Below are positions 18,502 through 28,600 of a stretch of 64,000 bases of DNA, piece after piece. Below the pieces are notes generated by a model. It did not search any database. It was not told the origin of the DNA and worked only from the letters and a program-made list of their open reading frames with translations. Numbering within the stretch: position 1 is the stretch's first letter; each line of letters starts with the position of its first letter. This DNA is from Candidatus Hydrogenedens sp. (GTDB lineage: Bacteria; Hydrogenedentota; Hydrogenedentia; Hydrogenedentales; JAEUWI01): NCBI GenBank assembly GCA_016125095.1, contig WGMK01000015.1:124001-188000 (forward strand), read 5' to 3'. The position numbers and the translations under genes were made by a program.

Positions 18502-21308
18502 GGCGCGGGGCGCGGACGCTAATCTTCCTTACGGCGGCGGCTTGCGCCCCTGCGATGGCGGACCGCCCCATCCTGTATCTCGACAACGCCGAGGGCTGGC
18601 GGTTTGAGCAACGCGGCGACTGGGCCGTGCGGGTGGACCACCGCGATCTGCTGGCCATGCGCCACGACTGGACCCCCAGCAACGACGGCGACTTCGCGCA
18701 GGCCTGGCGCGAGGTGGACATCCCGGCGAACTGGAGCAGCCCGGTCTACCTGTCGTTTTACTGTTCGGACGATTACGAGGCGAAGGCGCGACGCGAGGAC
18801 GCCCCGCAGCTGACGGCCGAGGGGTATATCGGCCACCGCTTCAAGCAGGTGTTCGTGAACGAGCAGGTGGTATGGACCGAGGACATCGCGGACCCTGTGG
18901 TCAAGGGCGAACCGCTAACCTACCGCGTGCCCATCGAAGTCGAGCCGGGCAAGCGCATAAGGCTCGGCGTGATCGTCTACGACCGTACGGCATCGGCCAC
19001 GCAGTTGCCCGGCGACTATTCGCAGTCCGACGACCAGAAACCCGAGCCCGAGGCCAATGCGCACGCAGGCAAATTTCTGTCCAACGTCTACTGGGGCGAC
19101 TTCGCACTGAGCGAGGCAGGACAGGAACCCCGCGCGCCGCGGATGCCCGCCTTGGCGAAGGTGATGGCGGTACACGAGAAGCGCTGGCCGCTGCCGCTGC
19201 CGGGCGGCGGGAAGCCTTCGGCCCCGGTAAGCCTGACGCTGCACCACACGGCAAGTCTGCCGCCGCGCGGATTTCCGCTGCGGATGGGCGTGCCCTTTCC
19301 GCCCGGAGCCGCCGAGGAGCGCGGCGAGGTACGCCTGCAAGCGAAGGGCGAACACGCGGTCTACGCAGGCAAGACCGTGACCAGCCGCTGGCCCGACGGC
19401 TCGCTGCGCTGGGCGATGTTCGATACTTTTGTAAAGCCCGGCACGGAAACGCTCGACCTGGCCTTCCGCAAAGACTGGTCGAACGCGCCATCGCCGGTGA
19501 AGACGAAGATCGAGGACGACGGGCTGGCCATCGAGGCGTCGTCGTCCGCGTGGCGCATTCAGCGCGGCGGCCTGCTGCAGGGGCTCGCCTACAAGGGCAA
19601 GCCGATCATCGACGACACGCTCCTGACGCTGACGGCCGGGGGCCAGCGGGCGCGCGGCTATTCGGAGCAGGTACGGATTGTCGACGAGCAGCCGCAGCAG
19701 GCGACATACCTGGTCGAGGGGAAATTCCAGGGCCAGAGCCGCGCGCTCGGTTCGTTCCGGCTCTACATCACCGCCTACGCCGAGGCGCCTTACCTGCAGC
19801 TGTGGCTGCGGCTAATCAATGACACGCCCGAGCCGCTGCCGGTCGAGGCGCTGGAACTCTCCTTCGCGCTGGCCGAACCCGGCAAGACGCTGGTGCCCGG
19901 AGCCGAAACAGAGGGGGCGCTGCGGGTGGCACAGGACACGGCCGACCGGCGCGTTGCTACGCTCACTCCGCCGCCCGCGCCGGACCTACCTGCCGATGTG
20001 CCGCTGGACCAGGCTGCACCATTCTGGATATCGAGCGGCGGACTGACCGCTGCGCTCCCACGCTTTCAACAGCTGCATCCGAAGGCGGCGGGCGTGTCGG
20101 ACGGGGCGATGACCCTGAACCTCGCGGCGGCGGCGGCGCGGCCGGTGGTCTTTACCCCGGGCGAAGCGAAGTCGCACACCGTCTGGCTGTCGCTCGACGA
20201 ACCCGCGCCCGAGGCCTTCGCGGCGGCGGCCGAGCATCCGCCGGTGTGGAGCAATCCGGCGTACTACTGTGCAAGCGGGGCCTTCGGGCTGGCGCATCCG
20301 GCGGACGGCCTGCCCAAGTTCGGCGAGCGGCTCGAGGCGGAATACGCCGGCAAGGACTGGCGCGCGCTGGGCTTCGAGTACGGCCTGCGCGATTTTCCCG
20401 ATGCGGCCTACATGGGGCAGGCGGGTGCGTGGCGTAACAATTATTACGACCGCATGCACGGCGCTTGGGCGGCATGGCTGCTCACCGGCAATCCGGAGTG
20501 GTTCGAGCGCGCGGAGGACGTGTGCCGCCTGGTTTCGGACGTGGCCATCGTCCATGCCGACGTGCCCGGGCAGGATTGGCTGGGGGCGATGCACGGCCCG
20601 GGCGAGAACCACGTGGCCGGCCCCTGGAATCCCACCCTGCGCACGGACGGACTCGTGCTGTTCGACCGACTGACCGGCACCCCGGAAACGGCCGAGGCGT
20701 GGCTGGGCGTGGCGGACTACATCGCGCGGACGGGTACCGGCCTCAAGGGAAGCAGCGTGCGGCAATACGCCGGGCCCTTCGCCGCCATTGTAGCGGCCTA
20801 CGAGGAAACCGGGGAACCGTCGTTCCTGGACGAAGGCAGCGCGCGGATCGAGGCGTTCTGGAAAGAAGTCGACGCGCGGCGCGGGGCCTGGCCTGACGTT
20901 CATGGCTCGCAGGTGTACCAGGGAAACGTGCCCTGGATGATCGCGCAGCTCGCGGGTCCGCTTTACCGCTGGTATCTCGCCACGGGCGATGTCGAGGCCG
21001 CGCAACTGGTCGTGGGGCTGGCGGATGCGATGATATGCGAGAACACGCCCTGGGACGCGCCCGGTGCCATGCGGGGATATTCCCACAATCCCCGCTTCGA
21101 CAATACCGCCGTGTACGATCCGCTCATTCTGCCCGTCCTTTTCGCGGCGTACGAGCTATCGGAAGACCCCTTCTACCTCGACGCCGCCAAAGCCCAATGG
21201 AACCGCTGGGCCAACGACCCGTCCTTCGACTCGGTCTTCAACACCTTCTGGCAGACCCCGATGCTCGCCGGCATGCTCGCGAAATACCTGCCCGAGGCGT
21301 TGGAGTAG
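18498..21308 (+). CDS. Exported PL26-like (YetA / exo-rhamnogalacturonan lyase type) protein
   Basis: 936 residues from the ATG overlapping the preceding stop (ATGA); a signal peptide is seen at MRRGARTLIFLTAAAC...AMA. After ~200 residues of N-terminal beta domain comes a PcRGLX/YetA-like RIFT barrel, with FPLRMGVPFPPGAAEERGEV and TVTSRWPDGSLRWAMFDTF. A central beta-sandwich and a C-terminal alpha/alpha toroid (YYDRMHGAWAAWLLTGN, GPGENHVAGPWNP, LGVADYIARTG) follow. PL26 enzymes remove unsaturated rhamnogalacturonan disaccharides; many relatives have unknown substrates. Family assignment is from recalled domain features and moderate. Coupling to a pseudo-sulfatase gene suggests a shared polysaccharide-related job. 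Confidence 0.65.
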   Translation: MRRGARTLIFLTAAACAPAMADRPILYLDNAEGWRFEQRGDWAVRVDHRDLLAMRHDWTPSNDGDFAQAWREVDIPANWSSPVYLSFYCSDDYEAKARREDAPQLTAEGYIGHRFKQVFVNEQVVWTEDIADPVVKGEPLTYRVPIEVEPGKRIRLGVIVYDRTASATQLPGDYSQSDDQKPEPEANAHAGKFLSNVYWGDFALSEAGQEPRAPRMPALAKVMAVHEKRWPLPLPGGGKPSAPVSLTLHHTASLPPRGFPLRMGVPFPPGAAEERGEVRLQAKGEHAVYAGKTVTSRWPDGSLRWAMFDTFVKPGTETLDLAFRKDWSNAPSPVKTKIEDDGLAIEASSSAWRIQRGGLLQGLAYKGKPIIDDTLLTLTAGGQRARGYSEQVRIVDEQPQQATYLVEGKFQGQSRALGSFRLYITAYAEAPYLQLWLRLINDTPEPLPVEALELSFALAEPGKTLVPGAETEGALRVAQDTADRRVATLTPPPAPDLPADVPLDQAAPFWISSGGLTAALPRFQQLHPKAAGVSDGAMTLNLAAAAARPVVFTPGEAKSHTVWLSLDEPAPEAFAAAAEHPPVWSNPAYYCASGAFGLAHPADGLPKFGERLEAEYAGKDWRALGFEYGLRDFPDAAYMGQAGAWRNNYYDRMHGAWAAWLLTGNPEWFERAEDVCRLVSDVAIVHADVPGQDWLGAMHGPGENHVAGPWNPTLRTDGLVLFDRLTGTPETAEAWLGVADYIARTGTGLKGSSVRQYAGPFAAIVAAYEETGEPSFLDEGSARIEAFWKEVDARRGAWPDVHGSQVYQGNVPWMIAQLAGPLYRWYLATGDVEAAQLVVGLADAMICENTPWDAPGAMRGYSHNPRFDNTAVYDPLILPVLFAAYELSEDPFYLDAAKAQWNRWANDPSFDSVFNTFWQTPMLAGMLAKYLPEALE

Positions 21309-21314
21309 CGGAGG

Positions 21315-22250
21315 CTACGCCTTCGTCCGCGCGACCAGCAGTCCGGGCACACAGGCGACCACGAGCCATACGGCCATGGCGACGAGTCCCCAGTTGCCGG
21401 TGAAGAAGATGTCGTGGAAGGGACCTTCGACGATTCGGTGGGTGCTGCTGAAGAGCTGTTCCCAGAGGAGCATGTCGTGGGCGGCCCAGCTGCCGAGGGC
21501 GAGCGCGACGAGGCCGATGTGGCGGGTGCGGAGCCAGATGCCGCCGAGCACCGCGCTGAAGATGAGGCCGATACCGACGAAGTGCACCATGTCGGCAAAG
21601 AGGTACTGCGCGCCGCCGTTGTCGGCCAGGTGGAAGTAGAACACGAGGGGCGAATACCACAACACGAAGGCGAGGCCCGACAGCAGCAGCGCAGCCACGG
21701 TACCGAGGGGCAGCAGCTTGGGCAGCAGGTAGCCGCGCCAGCCGTATTCGCTGCCGAGCGCCACGGCCGCGAACAGGGTCATGCCCATGATGACGGCGAG
21801 CACGAAGGCCGATACCATCATCGCGGCGGGCATCATCGCCATGCCGTCGCTCTTTACAAAGTCGGGGTTGGACTGCTCGATATAGGGGGTAATCTGGCTC
21901 ATCAGCGGCGTGAGCGACCAGTCCGGCGCGGTCCAGCCGATGGCGTAGCAGAGGAGATTGATGGCCAGAAACACCAGCGGAATGGTGGCCACGATGCGCA
22001 GGGCGGGCCATTGGGGCAGGGGCCACACGATGGAGGCGTCGTCTTCGGGCAGGGGGGCCTGCGTCCGCGCGATGAGGGCGAACAGCCCCGGTGCCAGGCA
22101 CACCAGAATCAGCGCGGCGAGGCTGAACAGGGTCGGTTCGCCGATGCTGAGAATGCCCGTGAACAGCAGAACGAGCTGGGCGGGCACCCCGATGCCGAAA
22201 GCCAGCCCCAGAAACAGTCCCAAACCCTTGGTATCGATACCCGGCATCAT
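21315..22250 (-). CDS. CPBP (Abi/CAAX) family membrane protein with altered active-site motifs
   Basis: About 311 residues and eight hydrophobic segments. The CPBP fold is recognised by GSEYGWRGYLLPKLLPLG, the place of the EExxxR motif, and by AAHDMLLWEQ, the third His motif. The first motif has Ser for the first Glu (SEYGWR), and the second motif (FxxxH) reads FVLWYSP with Tyr for His. The third His is kept. Active CPBP glutamic proteases need the first two, so proteolysis is doubtful and a scaffold or immunity-like role is possible. GAGGAGG lies just before two ATGs; the second (22247) has better spacing. It ends 6 nt from the convergent lyase gene. Confidence 0.7.
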   Translation of the reverse strand: MMPGIDTKGLGLFLGLAFGIGVPAQLVLLFTGILSIGEPTLFSLAALILVCLAPGLFALIARTQAPLPEDDASIVWPLPQWPALRIVATIPLVFLAINLLCYAIGWTAPDWSLTPLMSQITPYIEQSNPDFVKSDGMAMMPAAMMVSAFVLAVIMGMTLFAAVALGSEYGWRGYLLPKLLPLGTVAALLLSGLAFVLWYSPLVFYFHLADNGGAQYLFADMVHFVGIGLIFSAVLGGIWLRTRHIGLVALALGSWAAHDMLLWEQLFSSTHRIVEGPFHDIFFTGNWGLVAMAVWLVVACVPGLLVARTKA

Positions 22251-22353
22251 CGCCTCCTCTTGTTAATCCTAAGTTGAAACGCCGCGCGGCGAGCGCAGAC
22301 CACCCCGCGCCGGGGGAAGAACGGCCCCCGTAGGCACGCGGGTTGACGGGATA

Positions 22354-25300
22354 TCAGGGAGCAGGCGTCCCTGCGCAGAATCCGCCCTCGCCCGACTCGC
22401 AGGCGTAGTAGCCGCCGAGGTTAAAGATTTGGACCACGCGAAGCAACTCCGACAGGCTGAGGTGGCAATCCGCGGGGGCGTAGTCGCTGTCGTATCCGGC
22501 GCACCCCGAGCAATCCCCGGGACCGGCGGCGTAGAGATCTTCGCCCTCGCCCTCGGCCGCGCACTGGTAGCCGCCGGCGTTGTAGAACTGGATGGGGCGC
22601 AGCAATTCGGCCAGGTTCAGGCTGAAGCTGCCGTCGCTGTCTGCGCTATAGATACGCGGTGCCTCTCCCCCGCCCTCGCCGTCCGCCGCGCCTTCCGAGA
22701 CAGCGCCCTCGCCATCGCCGGATCCGACGCCGTCGCCATCTCCCTCACCTTCTTCCAGAAGTCCCTCCCCGTCCTGCACGCCTTCCGTTATGCCCTCGCC
22801 ATCGGCGGCGCCATCGCCCTCCACCGAGCCTTCGCCTTCGATGGGCGGGCTGCCGGGGTAGATCTGCGAATTCAGCGCGGCCTTTACGTAGTCGGTGTTG
22901 CTGTCCGGCGTGTAGGGGCAGGCGCGTGTGGGATAAGCCGCGTATTCCTGCTGGTTGGTAAAGGCGTCGCGGTCGGCATTCTTGCCCGGACGCAGCGCGT
23001 CGATGGTCATGAAGTCGGCCGGGTCGAGGCTGGAATCGAGGAAGTTCGAACCGAAGTAGCCCGCCAGCTGTGCATCGAGAATTTGGAACAGCCCGGCCAC
23101 AATGCCGAATGACCCCTGACCCGACGCGCTGCCCGGTCCGGTCGTGAACACGGAACCATCGCCGATGACCGTGTAGGCGATGAGAATATTGGCGATGCCG
23201 GGGATGAACGAGGTGAGCACCGGTGCGAGCGGCCCCACCTGTTTGTTAAGCAGCTGGTTCTTGTTGTGCAGCCACGCGGCGCGCACCTGCTGGTGCGTCA
23301 CGCGGCCGTTATCGAAACACGGATCCGCGAGGATGGCCTGAATGAGGGCGAGTTCGTTGCCCGCATCGAGCAAGCCATTGCCCTGGATCTGGATGATCGG
23401 CTGCTGGAGGTCGTTGATGTCGACGAAGTAAATGCCGTTGATGTCGGCCGTGGCGGGATCCAGCAGGGCCACAAGCGGCTGGAGTTCTTCGTCCAGCTGC
23501 TGGAAGATGCCGTTGCTCTGCACCTTGTTGAAGTCGTCGCAGAAATTCAAGGTAATGGGCGATACCGCGCATCCGCCGTTGGTGCCTTCGCCGTCACCCT
23601 CCGCGCTGCCCTCGCCGTCGGCCGTTCCTTCGCCTTCGGTACCCGTCGTGCCGCCTTCGCCCTCGACGCCCAGGAAACCACCGAAGGCCTCGGTGACAAC
23701 GCTGAAGGGCGCGGGGCCTTGGGGCACGGCGTAGCCGTTGACCTCAATGGTCCACGTGCCCGCTGCGGGGGTATCGACCACCACCTGTTCGACGTTGTCC
23801 ACATTGTTGCGGCCGGTCGTGGCGGGCGTGGTCGGATTGTCCTTGTCGAGCACGAAGGCCTGAAAGGTGGCGTCTCCCGGCCCGCGAAGTACGAGGTCGA
23901 GATCGTTGATGAGCGCCTTGGAGGCCGAGGGACTGGCGGGCGGATCGAGCCAGACCAGCGTGACCTTCAGAGCGGGCACGTCCTCGGGCACATCGACCAG
24001 ATAGGACAGGGTATTGCCAGTCGTCAGCACGCCCTCGCGCCAGAGGCCCTGCTGGATGTATTGCGCGGCGCGCGGGGCCTGCGGAATGCCCCAGCCGAAT
24101 TCGTAGTCGGGACCCAGCCGCCCAAGGTCGGTGGCGCTGTGGATGAGGATGGCCTTCATGGTCTGCACGGGCGCGGGGTCGGGGCCGTAAGTCTGGTGAA
24201 AGAGCTGGAGCAGCCCGGCCGACATGCCGCACACGCTGGGCGTGGACATGGACGTGCCGGAGAAAATGCCGTAGGTATCGCCCGGCAGCGTGGAGAACAG
24301 CCCGACGCCGTTTGCGGAGATATCGGGCTTCACGCGGCCATCGTCGGCCGGCCCCCAACTGCCGAATGTGGACATGCCGTCAAGGTCGTCGAGCGCGCCA
24401 ACCGTTATCAGGTTCTTCGCCACGCCGCGGTGCGCGATCGTGTCGAAGGGACCGTCGCCCAGAATCGGGCCGTTGCCGTCGGGGTCGTCGTTGCGGTCGT
24501 TGCCCGCGCTTTTGAAAATGAGCAGCCCGGAATTCATGACGGCGTTGTCCCAGAAAAACGACAGCGCGGAATACTGTCCGAAGAAGTCGCTACCGTAATC
24601 GGTCCAGCCGTTGTCGTAATCCCATCCGACGCGCGTGCCATAGGAGTGGTTCGACAACTCCACGAGTCCGTCGAGGGTATCGTCCAGCATCTCGCTAAGG
24701 TCATCGATCGTGTCGCGGCAGCGCACGGTCGCGCCGGGAGCCATGCCTTTGGCCGGGGCCTGCAGTATCCCCGCGCCGATGAGCGTACCGGTCACGTGGG
24801 TCGCGTGCTCGCTCACGGGGACTTCCAAATCAATGACCGTCATGCGGCCCTCGAAATCCGTATGGTCGTCGGCGATACCGCCCGATTCCCACAGGCCGAT
24901 GGTGACGCCGGAGCCATCCAGGTTCCAGGGGGCGGCCTGCACGACATCGACGCCGATGCGCGTGGCGCTGGTCACGTTGTCGTCCTTGTCGGGCGGCGGC
25001 ACCGCAGCCACCCACTCCACGCCCGGCACGGTGTTGAGCGCATCGGCGCTACCAGCGGCCATGCGCACGCGCGCCAGATTGGGCTGGTCCCACCCGAGGA
25101 ACGCCGCCCCGGCATGAGCCAGCGCCTGCGCATCGGCCGCGCCGGGCAGAAACAGCACGTGCAATTGTTCGGGGGCAGTGCCCGACTTCCGACGCAGCGC
25201 AGGATCAATTTTGTCCACGCTGTCGCCCGGGAGCGTGATGGTGAGAGCTTTCAGCAGGGCCGAATGGCGCTGGGCATCCAGGCCGCCCTCGATGCGCAGC

Positions 25301-25542
25301 CACCAGGCTTTCTCCGGCACATAGCGCAAGAAGCGGATGCCTTCGGACTCCAGCCGCCAGCGTTCCCCCGCGCTCGGCAGCTCGGCAAACTGCGCCAATA
25401 CATACACGGAGCCTTCGGGCGCTCCCGCCTTCGCCGAGGCCGCCGCTGGATCTATAGCGCCGGTACGCAGCAATATGGGCTCCGCACCGGCCGCCCCCGC
25501 AGCCAGACATAGCAGCAGCGCTGCGACACGAATCGTATCCAT
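22354..25542 (-). CDS. Secreted subtilisin-like protease with Glu-Gly linkers and tandem C-terminal modules
   Basis: 1062 residues. Signal peptide (1-20); propeptide-like region (SVYVLAQFAELPSAGERW); S8 domain (~195-490) with His246 in SEHATHVTGT, Asn348 in SAGNDR and Ser431 in SGTSMSTP. The catalytic Asp place is Glu219 (GLWESGGI). A beta-sandwich P-domain-like region follows (~505-620). Linker 1 (627-657) is EGEGG/TEGEG repeats. A middle domain of unknown fold (658-900) ends in a calcium-loop-like NADRDAFTNQQEY. Linker 2 (901-960) is again Glu/Gly/Asp-rich. Two homologous C-terminal modules (965-1010, 1017-1062) share S-x-x-ELLR-x-(I/V)Q-(F/I)-(Y/F)-N-x-GGY-x-C. The modules are likely anchoring or calcium-binding units. 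The ATG has GAGGG 6 nt upstream. Confidence 0.85.
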   Translation of the reverse strand: MDTIRVAALLLCLAAGAAGAEPILLRTGAIDPAAASAKAGAPEGSVYVLAQFAELPSAGERWRLESEGIRFLRYVPEKAWWLRIEGGLDAQRHSALLKALTITLPGDSVDKIDPALRRKSGTAPEQLHVLFLPGAADAQALAHAGAAFLGWDQPNLARVRMAAGSADALNTVPGVEWVAAVPPPDKDDNVTSATRIGVDVVQAAPWNLDGSGVTIGLWESGGIADDHTDFEGRMTVIDLEVPVSEHATHVTGTLIGAGILQAPAKGMAPGATVRCRDTIDDLSEMLDDTLDGLVELSNHSYGTRVGWDYDNGWTDYGSDFFGQYSALSFFWDNAVMNSGLLIFKSAGNDRNDDPDGNGPILGDGPFDTIAHRGVAKNLITVGALDDLDGMSTFGSWGPADDGRVKPDISANGVGLFSTLPGDTYGIFSGTSMSTPSVCGMSAGLLQLFHQTYGPDPAPVQTMKAILIHSATDLGRLGPDYEFGWGIPQAPRAAQYIQQGLWREGVLTTGNTLSYLVDVPEDVPALKVTLVWLDPPASPSASKALINDLDLVLRGPGDATFQAFVLDKDNPTTPATTGRNNVDNVEQVVVDTPAAGTWTIEVNGYAVPQGPAPFSVVTEAFGGFLGVEGEGGTTGTEGEGTADGEGSAEGDGEGTNGGCAVSPITLNFCDDFNKVQSNGIFQQLDEELQPLVALLDPATADINGIYFVDINDLQQPIIQIQGNGLLDAGNELALIQAILADPCFDNGRVTHQQVRAAWLHNKNQLLNKQVGPLAPVLTSFIPGIANILIAYTVIGDGSVFTTGPGSASGQGSFGIVAGLFQILDAQLAGYFGSNFLDSSLDPADFMTIDALRPGKNADRDAFTNQQEYAAYPTRACPYTPDSNTDYVKAALNSQIYPGSPPIEGEGSVEGDGAADGEGITEGVQDGEGLLEEGEGDGDGVGSGDGEGAVSEGAADGEGGGEAPRIYSADSDGSFSLNLAELLRPIQFYNAGGYQCAAEGEGEDLYAAGPGDCSGCAGYDSDYAPADCHLSLSELLRVVQIFNLGGYYACESGEGGFCAGTPAP

Positions 25543-25580
25543 GAATCGCCCTCGTTCGAAAGACCCCTAAGTACGACTCA

Positions 25581-25589
25581 ATCTTAGCA
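25581..25589 (-). promoter_or_regulatory. Extended -10 upstream of the subtilase gene
   Basis: On the minus strand this reads TGC-TAAGAT, a good extended -10, about 40 nt before the ATG at 25542. No convincing -35 is seen at 16-18 nt, which is normal for extended -10 promoters. Confidence 0.4.
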
Positions 25590-25613
25590 CAATTCTCGGC
25601 CGAAGCGGCGGAT

Positions 25614-28600
25614 TCAGCGCACGGGCAGGTAGCGGTATTGGCCGTTGCAGGCGACTTTGACGGCGGCCTCGAGGCCGGGCTCGAGCGGAAACTCGAAATC
25701 GATATGGGCCTGGGGTGGAAGTTCGAGGGTACGTTCAAGCGAGGCGGCCGCTCCGGTATAGAGTCCGGAATTCCGCCAACGCTGCCAGACTTCGCTGCTG
25801 CCGGCCGGAGGAACGAGGCTGACGACACCGCGAACCGTCAGGCCCGTGGGGTTCGTGATGGTGACCTTCACCTTGCCGTCCGCCTGAGCGATCTCGGCCG
25901 TGACCCAGTCGTCGTTACTGTCGCTGGCGAGCCACCGCATGCTGCCGCTTTCGAGCGTGGCGAATACGCCGCCGCGCGCGCCCTGGCTGGGCGGCGTGAA
26001 CCGGACGCCGTAGGTCTGGCTTTCGCCCGGCCCGAGCTTCACGGGCGCCTGATCGGGACCGTAGCTCCAGCCTTTGCTCATGTCGATGCGCAGCGTGCCC
26101 TCGAGCGCGGCGTCCGACGCGAGGTTGCCGACGGTGATCTCGGCACTGCCCTGCTTCCAGTCGGCTTCGACATCGACCGCGGCGAGCGGCTTGGCAGCAC
26201 GCGGCATCCGCAGCCCGTGCTGCCAGTATTCGTTCTCGACCCATTCCAGCGACTGGGAACCAACTGCGGGCACCACGTCCGCCGCCTTGGGCAGCACCCA
26301 CCACGAGCGCGGTGCATGAGGTGGCACCGCGCCGGGGTCGAAACTCATGCCCGTGGAAGTCAGCGGCGCGCCCGGCTCTTCACCGGGACCGCTCGCATAG
26401 GCGGCGAGCACGGGCACACCGAGGTTCATCGTGCCGCTCCAGGGCTTGCCGCCCGGCGCATAGCCGCGGACGACCATGCCATTGCGCGGGTGCGGATCGG
26501 CCATGCTGCCCTGCGTTGCGCCCCACCCTGCGGCCTTGATGCCCGTCGTGATCCAGCCGGGGTTCGAGGCCTGCAGCCATTGACCGCCGCTCTTGAGCCG
26601 CCCCGAGCCGGGCGGCGTTTCTACCACGACCAGCGGACGGTTGATGCGCGCGGCGGCAGCAGCAATCTCGGCCTCGCCCGCGCCGTCCTGCAGCGGCATC
26701 AAGGCATACTTATACGCTGGCGTGGCCTCCGCACTTTGCCCGGCCCCCAGCACGACGGTCAGGCTGCCGTCGGGCTCGAGCCCGCTCAGGTGCGCGCCCT
26801 CGAACAGCACGGCGAGATCGCCTTGTTCCGGGCGCGATAAGCCGGGCGTCTCGGCGTCCGCCAATTGCAGCAGTGCGGATTCGGGCAACGTTACTTCTCC
26901 GGTCTGCGCGACGGCCTCGGCGAGCGATTCAAGCACGCGCGCGGCGATGCCCGCATCGCGTCCTGCCGCCAGCAGCACCGGCAGCGGCGGTCCGGGAGAC
27001 GCGTTGTCGTACACCAGGAACAGCCCCCCGGCATCGAGCGCGGCGCCGAACCGCACCTGCGAATCCGGTGTGAGCCGCGCGGCGAGTTCTGCCAGCATGC
27101 GGTGGCTTGCGGGCTCGCCCGCCAACACACGCATGCCCGTGTCGTGGTCGAGGTCGTCGTCCAGGCGCGACAGGAGTGTGGCATCCGTCCAGGGCACATC
27201 GGCCTTGCGCGCGGCCAGGGGCCACGGCGCCGACGGCACGCCGCGATTCCACAAGGCGGTCTGCAGCGCCCGTGCCGGTTCCTCGGCTTCGGATTCCGCT
27301 ACAATGGCGCACGGCAGGAAGGCCTGCTCCTTGTTCAGCCCGAAGCGCAGCGACGCCGCCGGGATGCGCGCGGCCCATTGCCACGCGGGATACAGCCCGT
27401 CGCCGCCCGGCCGATCGAGGCCATCGGTCTGGTAGGTATGCTGCTGCCGACCCGGCCGGCCGGACACCGCGCCGAAGCGTTCACCGAAGCGCACGCCGCG
27501 ATGCCCCTCGCCCGGAAGACCGATCCCCAGCAGCCAGGCCTTGGGGTCCAGACCCTCCGCGCGCAGGGTGCATTGGACGGCTCCATCCGAAGCCAAGGTG
27601 AGGGTGCGAACCACCGTGCCACCCGCCGCGCTTTGGGTAATCGTCAGCGTCTGGCGTACCGGCGATCGGACCGCCTCGAACTGGGGCGAAGCGAGGTCGA
27701 AACGCTTGCCGGTCGTCCAGAGTTCGGCGCTACTTTTGCTCGAATCCGTTTCCAGCAGTAGTACCTCGTTGGCGCCCTTTGCGCCGAACTCGCGTCCGGT
27801 CGGCTTGTGAAGATAGCGGGCGATGTCTCCGGTCTTCGGATCGCACCAGACCTGCCACGCGTCGTTCTCGATATAGGGTTCGCTGTCGCGCGTCACCGCG
27901 GGGGCCTCGGCATTCGAGGCGCGCGCAGCATAGACGCGCATGCCCCACGCCGGCACCTGGGCGCGAAAGCGCACGCGCGCGGAATACGGCGTCAGCGCGG
28001 GGCCGGCATTGGCAGCCGATTCGACCATCTCGACGGGCACGGGTGCGCCAGCATCGTCGAACACCGCCACCGATTCGCCACGCGCCACGCCCAGCACGAT
28101 GTCGCAGCGCTCGTCGCGTTCGGCATCACTCGGGTTGAACACCACAATCGCGTGGTCCACTCCGGCGGCCGAGGTATCCGTCATCGCAGCGAGTGCGCCG
28201 GCCGCCTCGCTCAGTAGCGTGTCGATGGTCTCTGCGGTCCATTGCGCATCGGCCAGCCACGACCAGCGCGCCTCGCCGTCTTCGGGTTCCATCGCGCCGG
28301 GCATGGCGAGACGCAGCACACTCCGCCACGCCGCCTCGAGCCGCCCCGCAGGATAGGCCGCGCCCTCGATTCCGGCAAAGGTAACCAAGGCCTCCACTGC
28401 GATGAGGCGCGACTGCATTTCGGCGTGCGCCTGCTTCCAGGCCGGATTGGCGGCGACATCGCCCGGACGCGCGCGCAGGAGCGGCACGGTCAGCAGGGGC
28501 ACGTCGACCCCTGCCTTGAGTCGATCATCCGCCGCGCCCGCGAAGAACTGGTTAGCGGCATTGCCGGTGATTTCAAAGCGCGGCTGCTCGGCGGCCAGCC

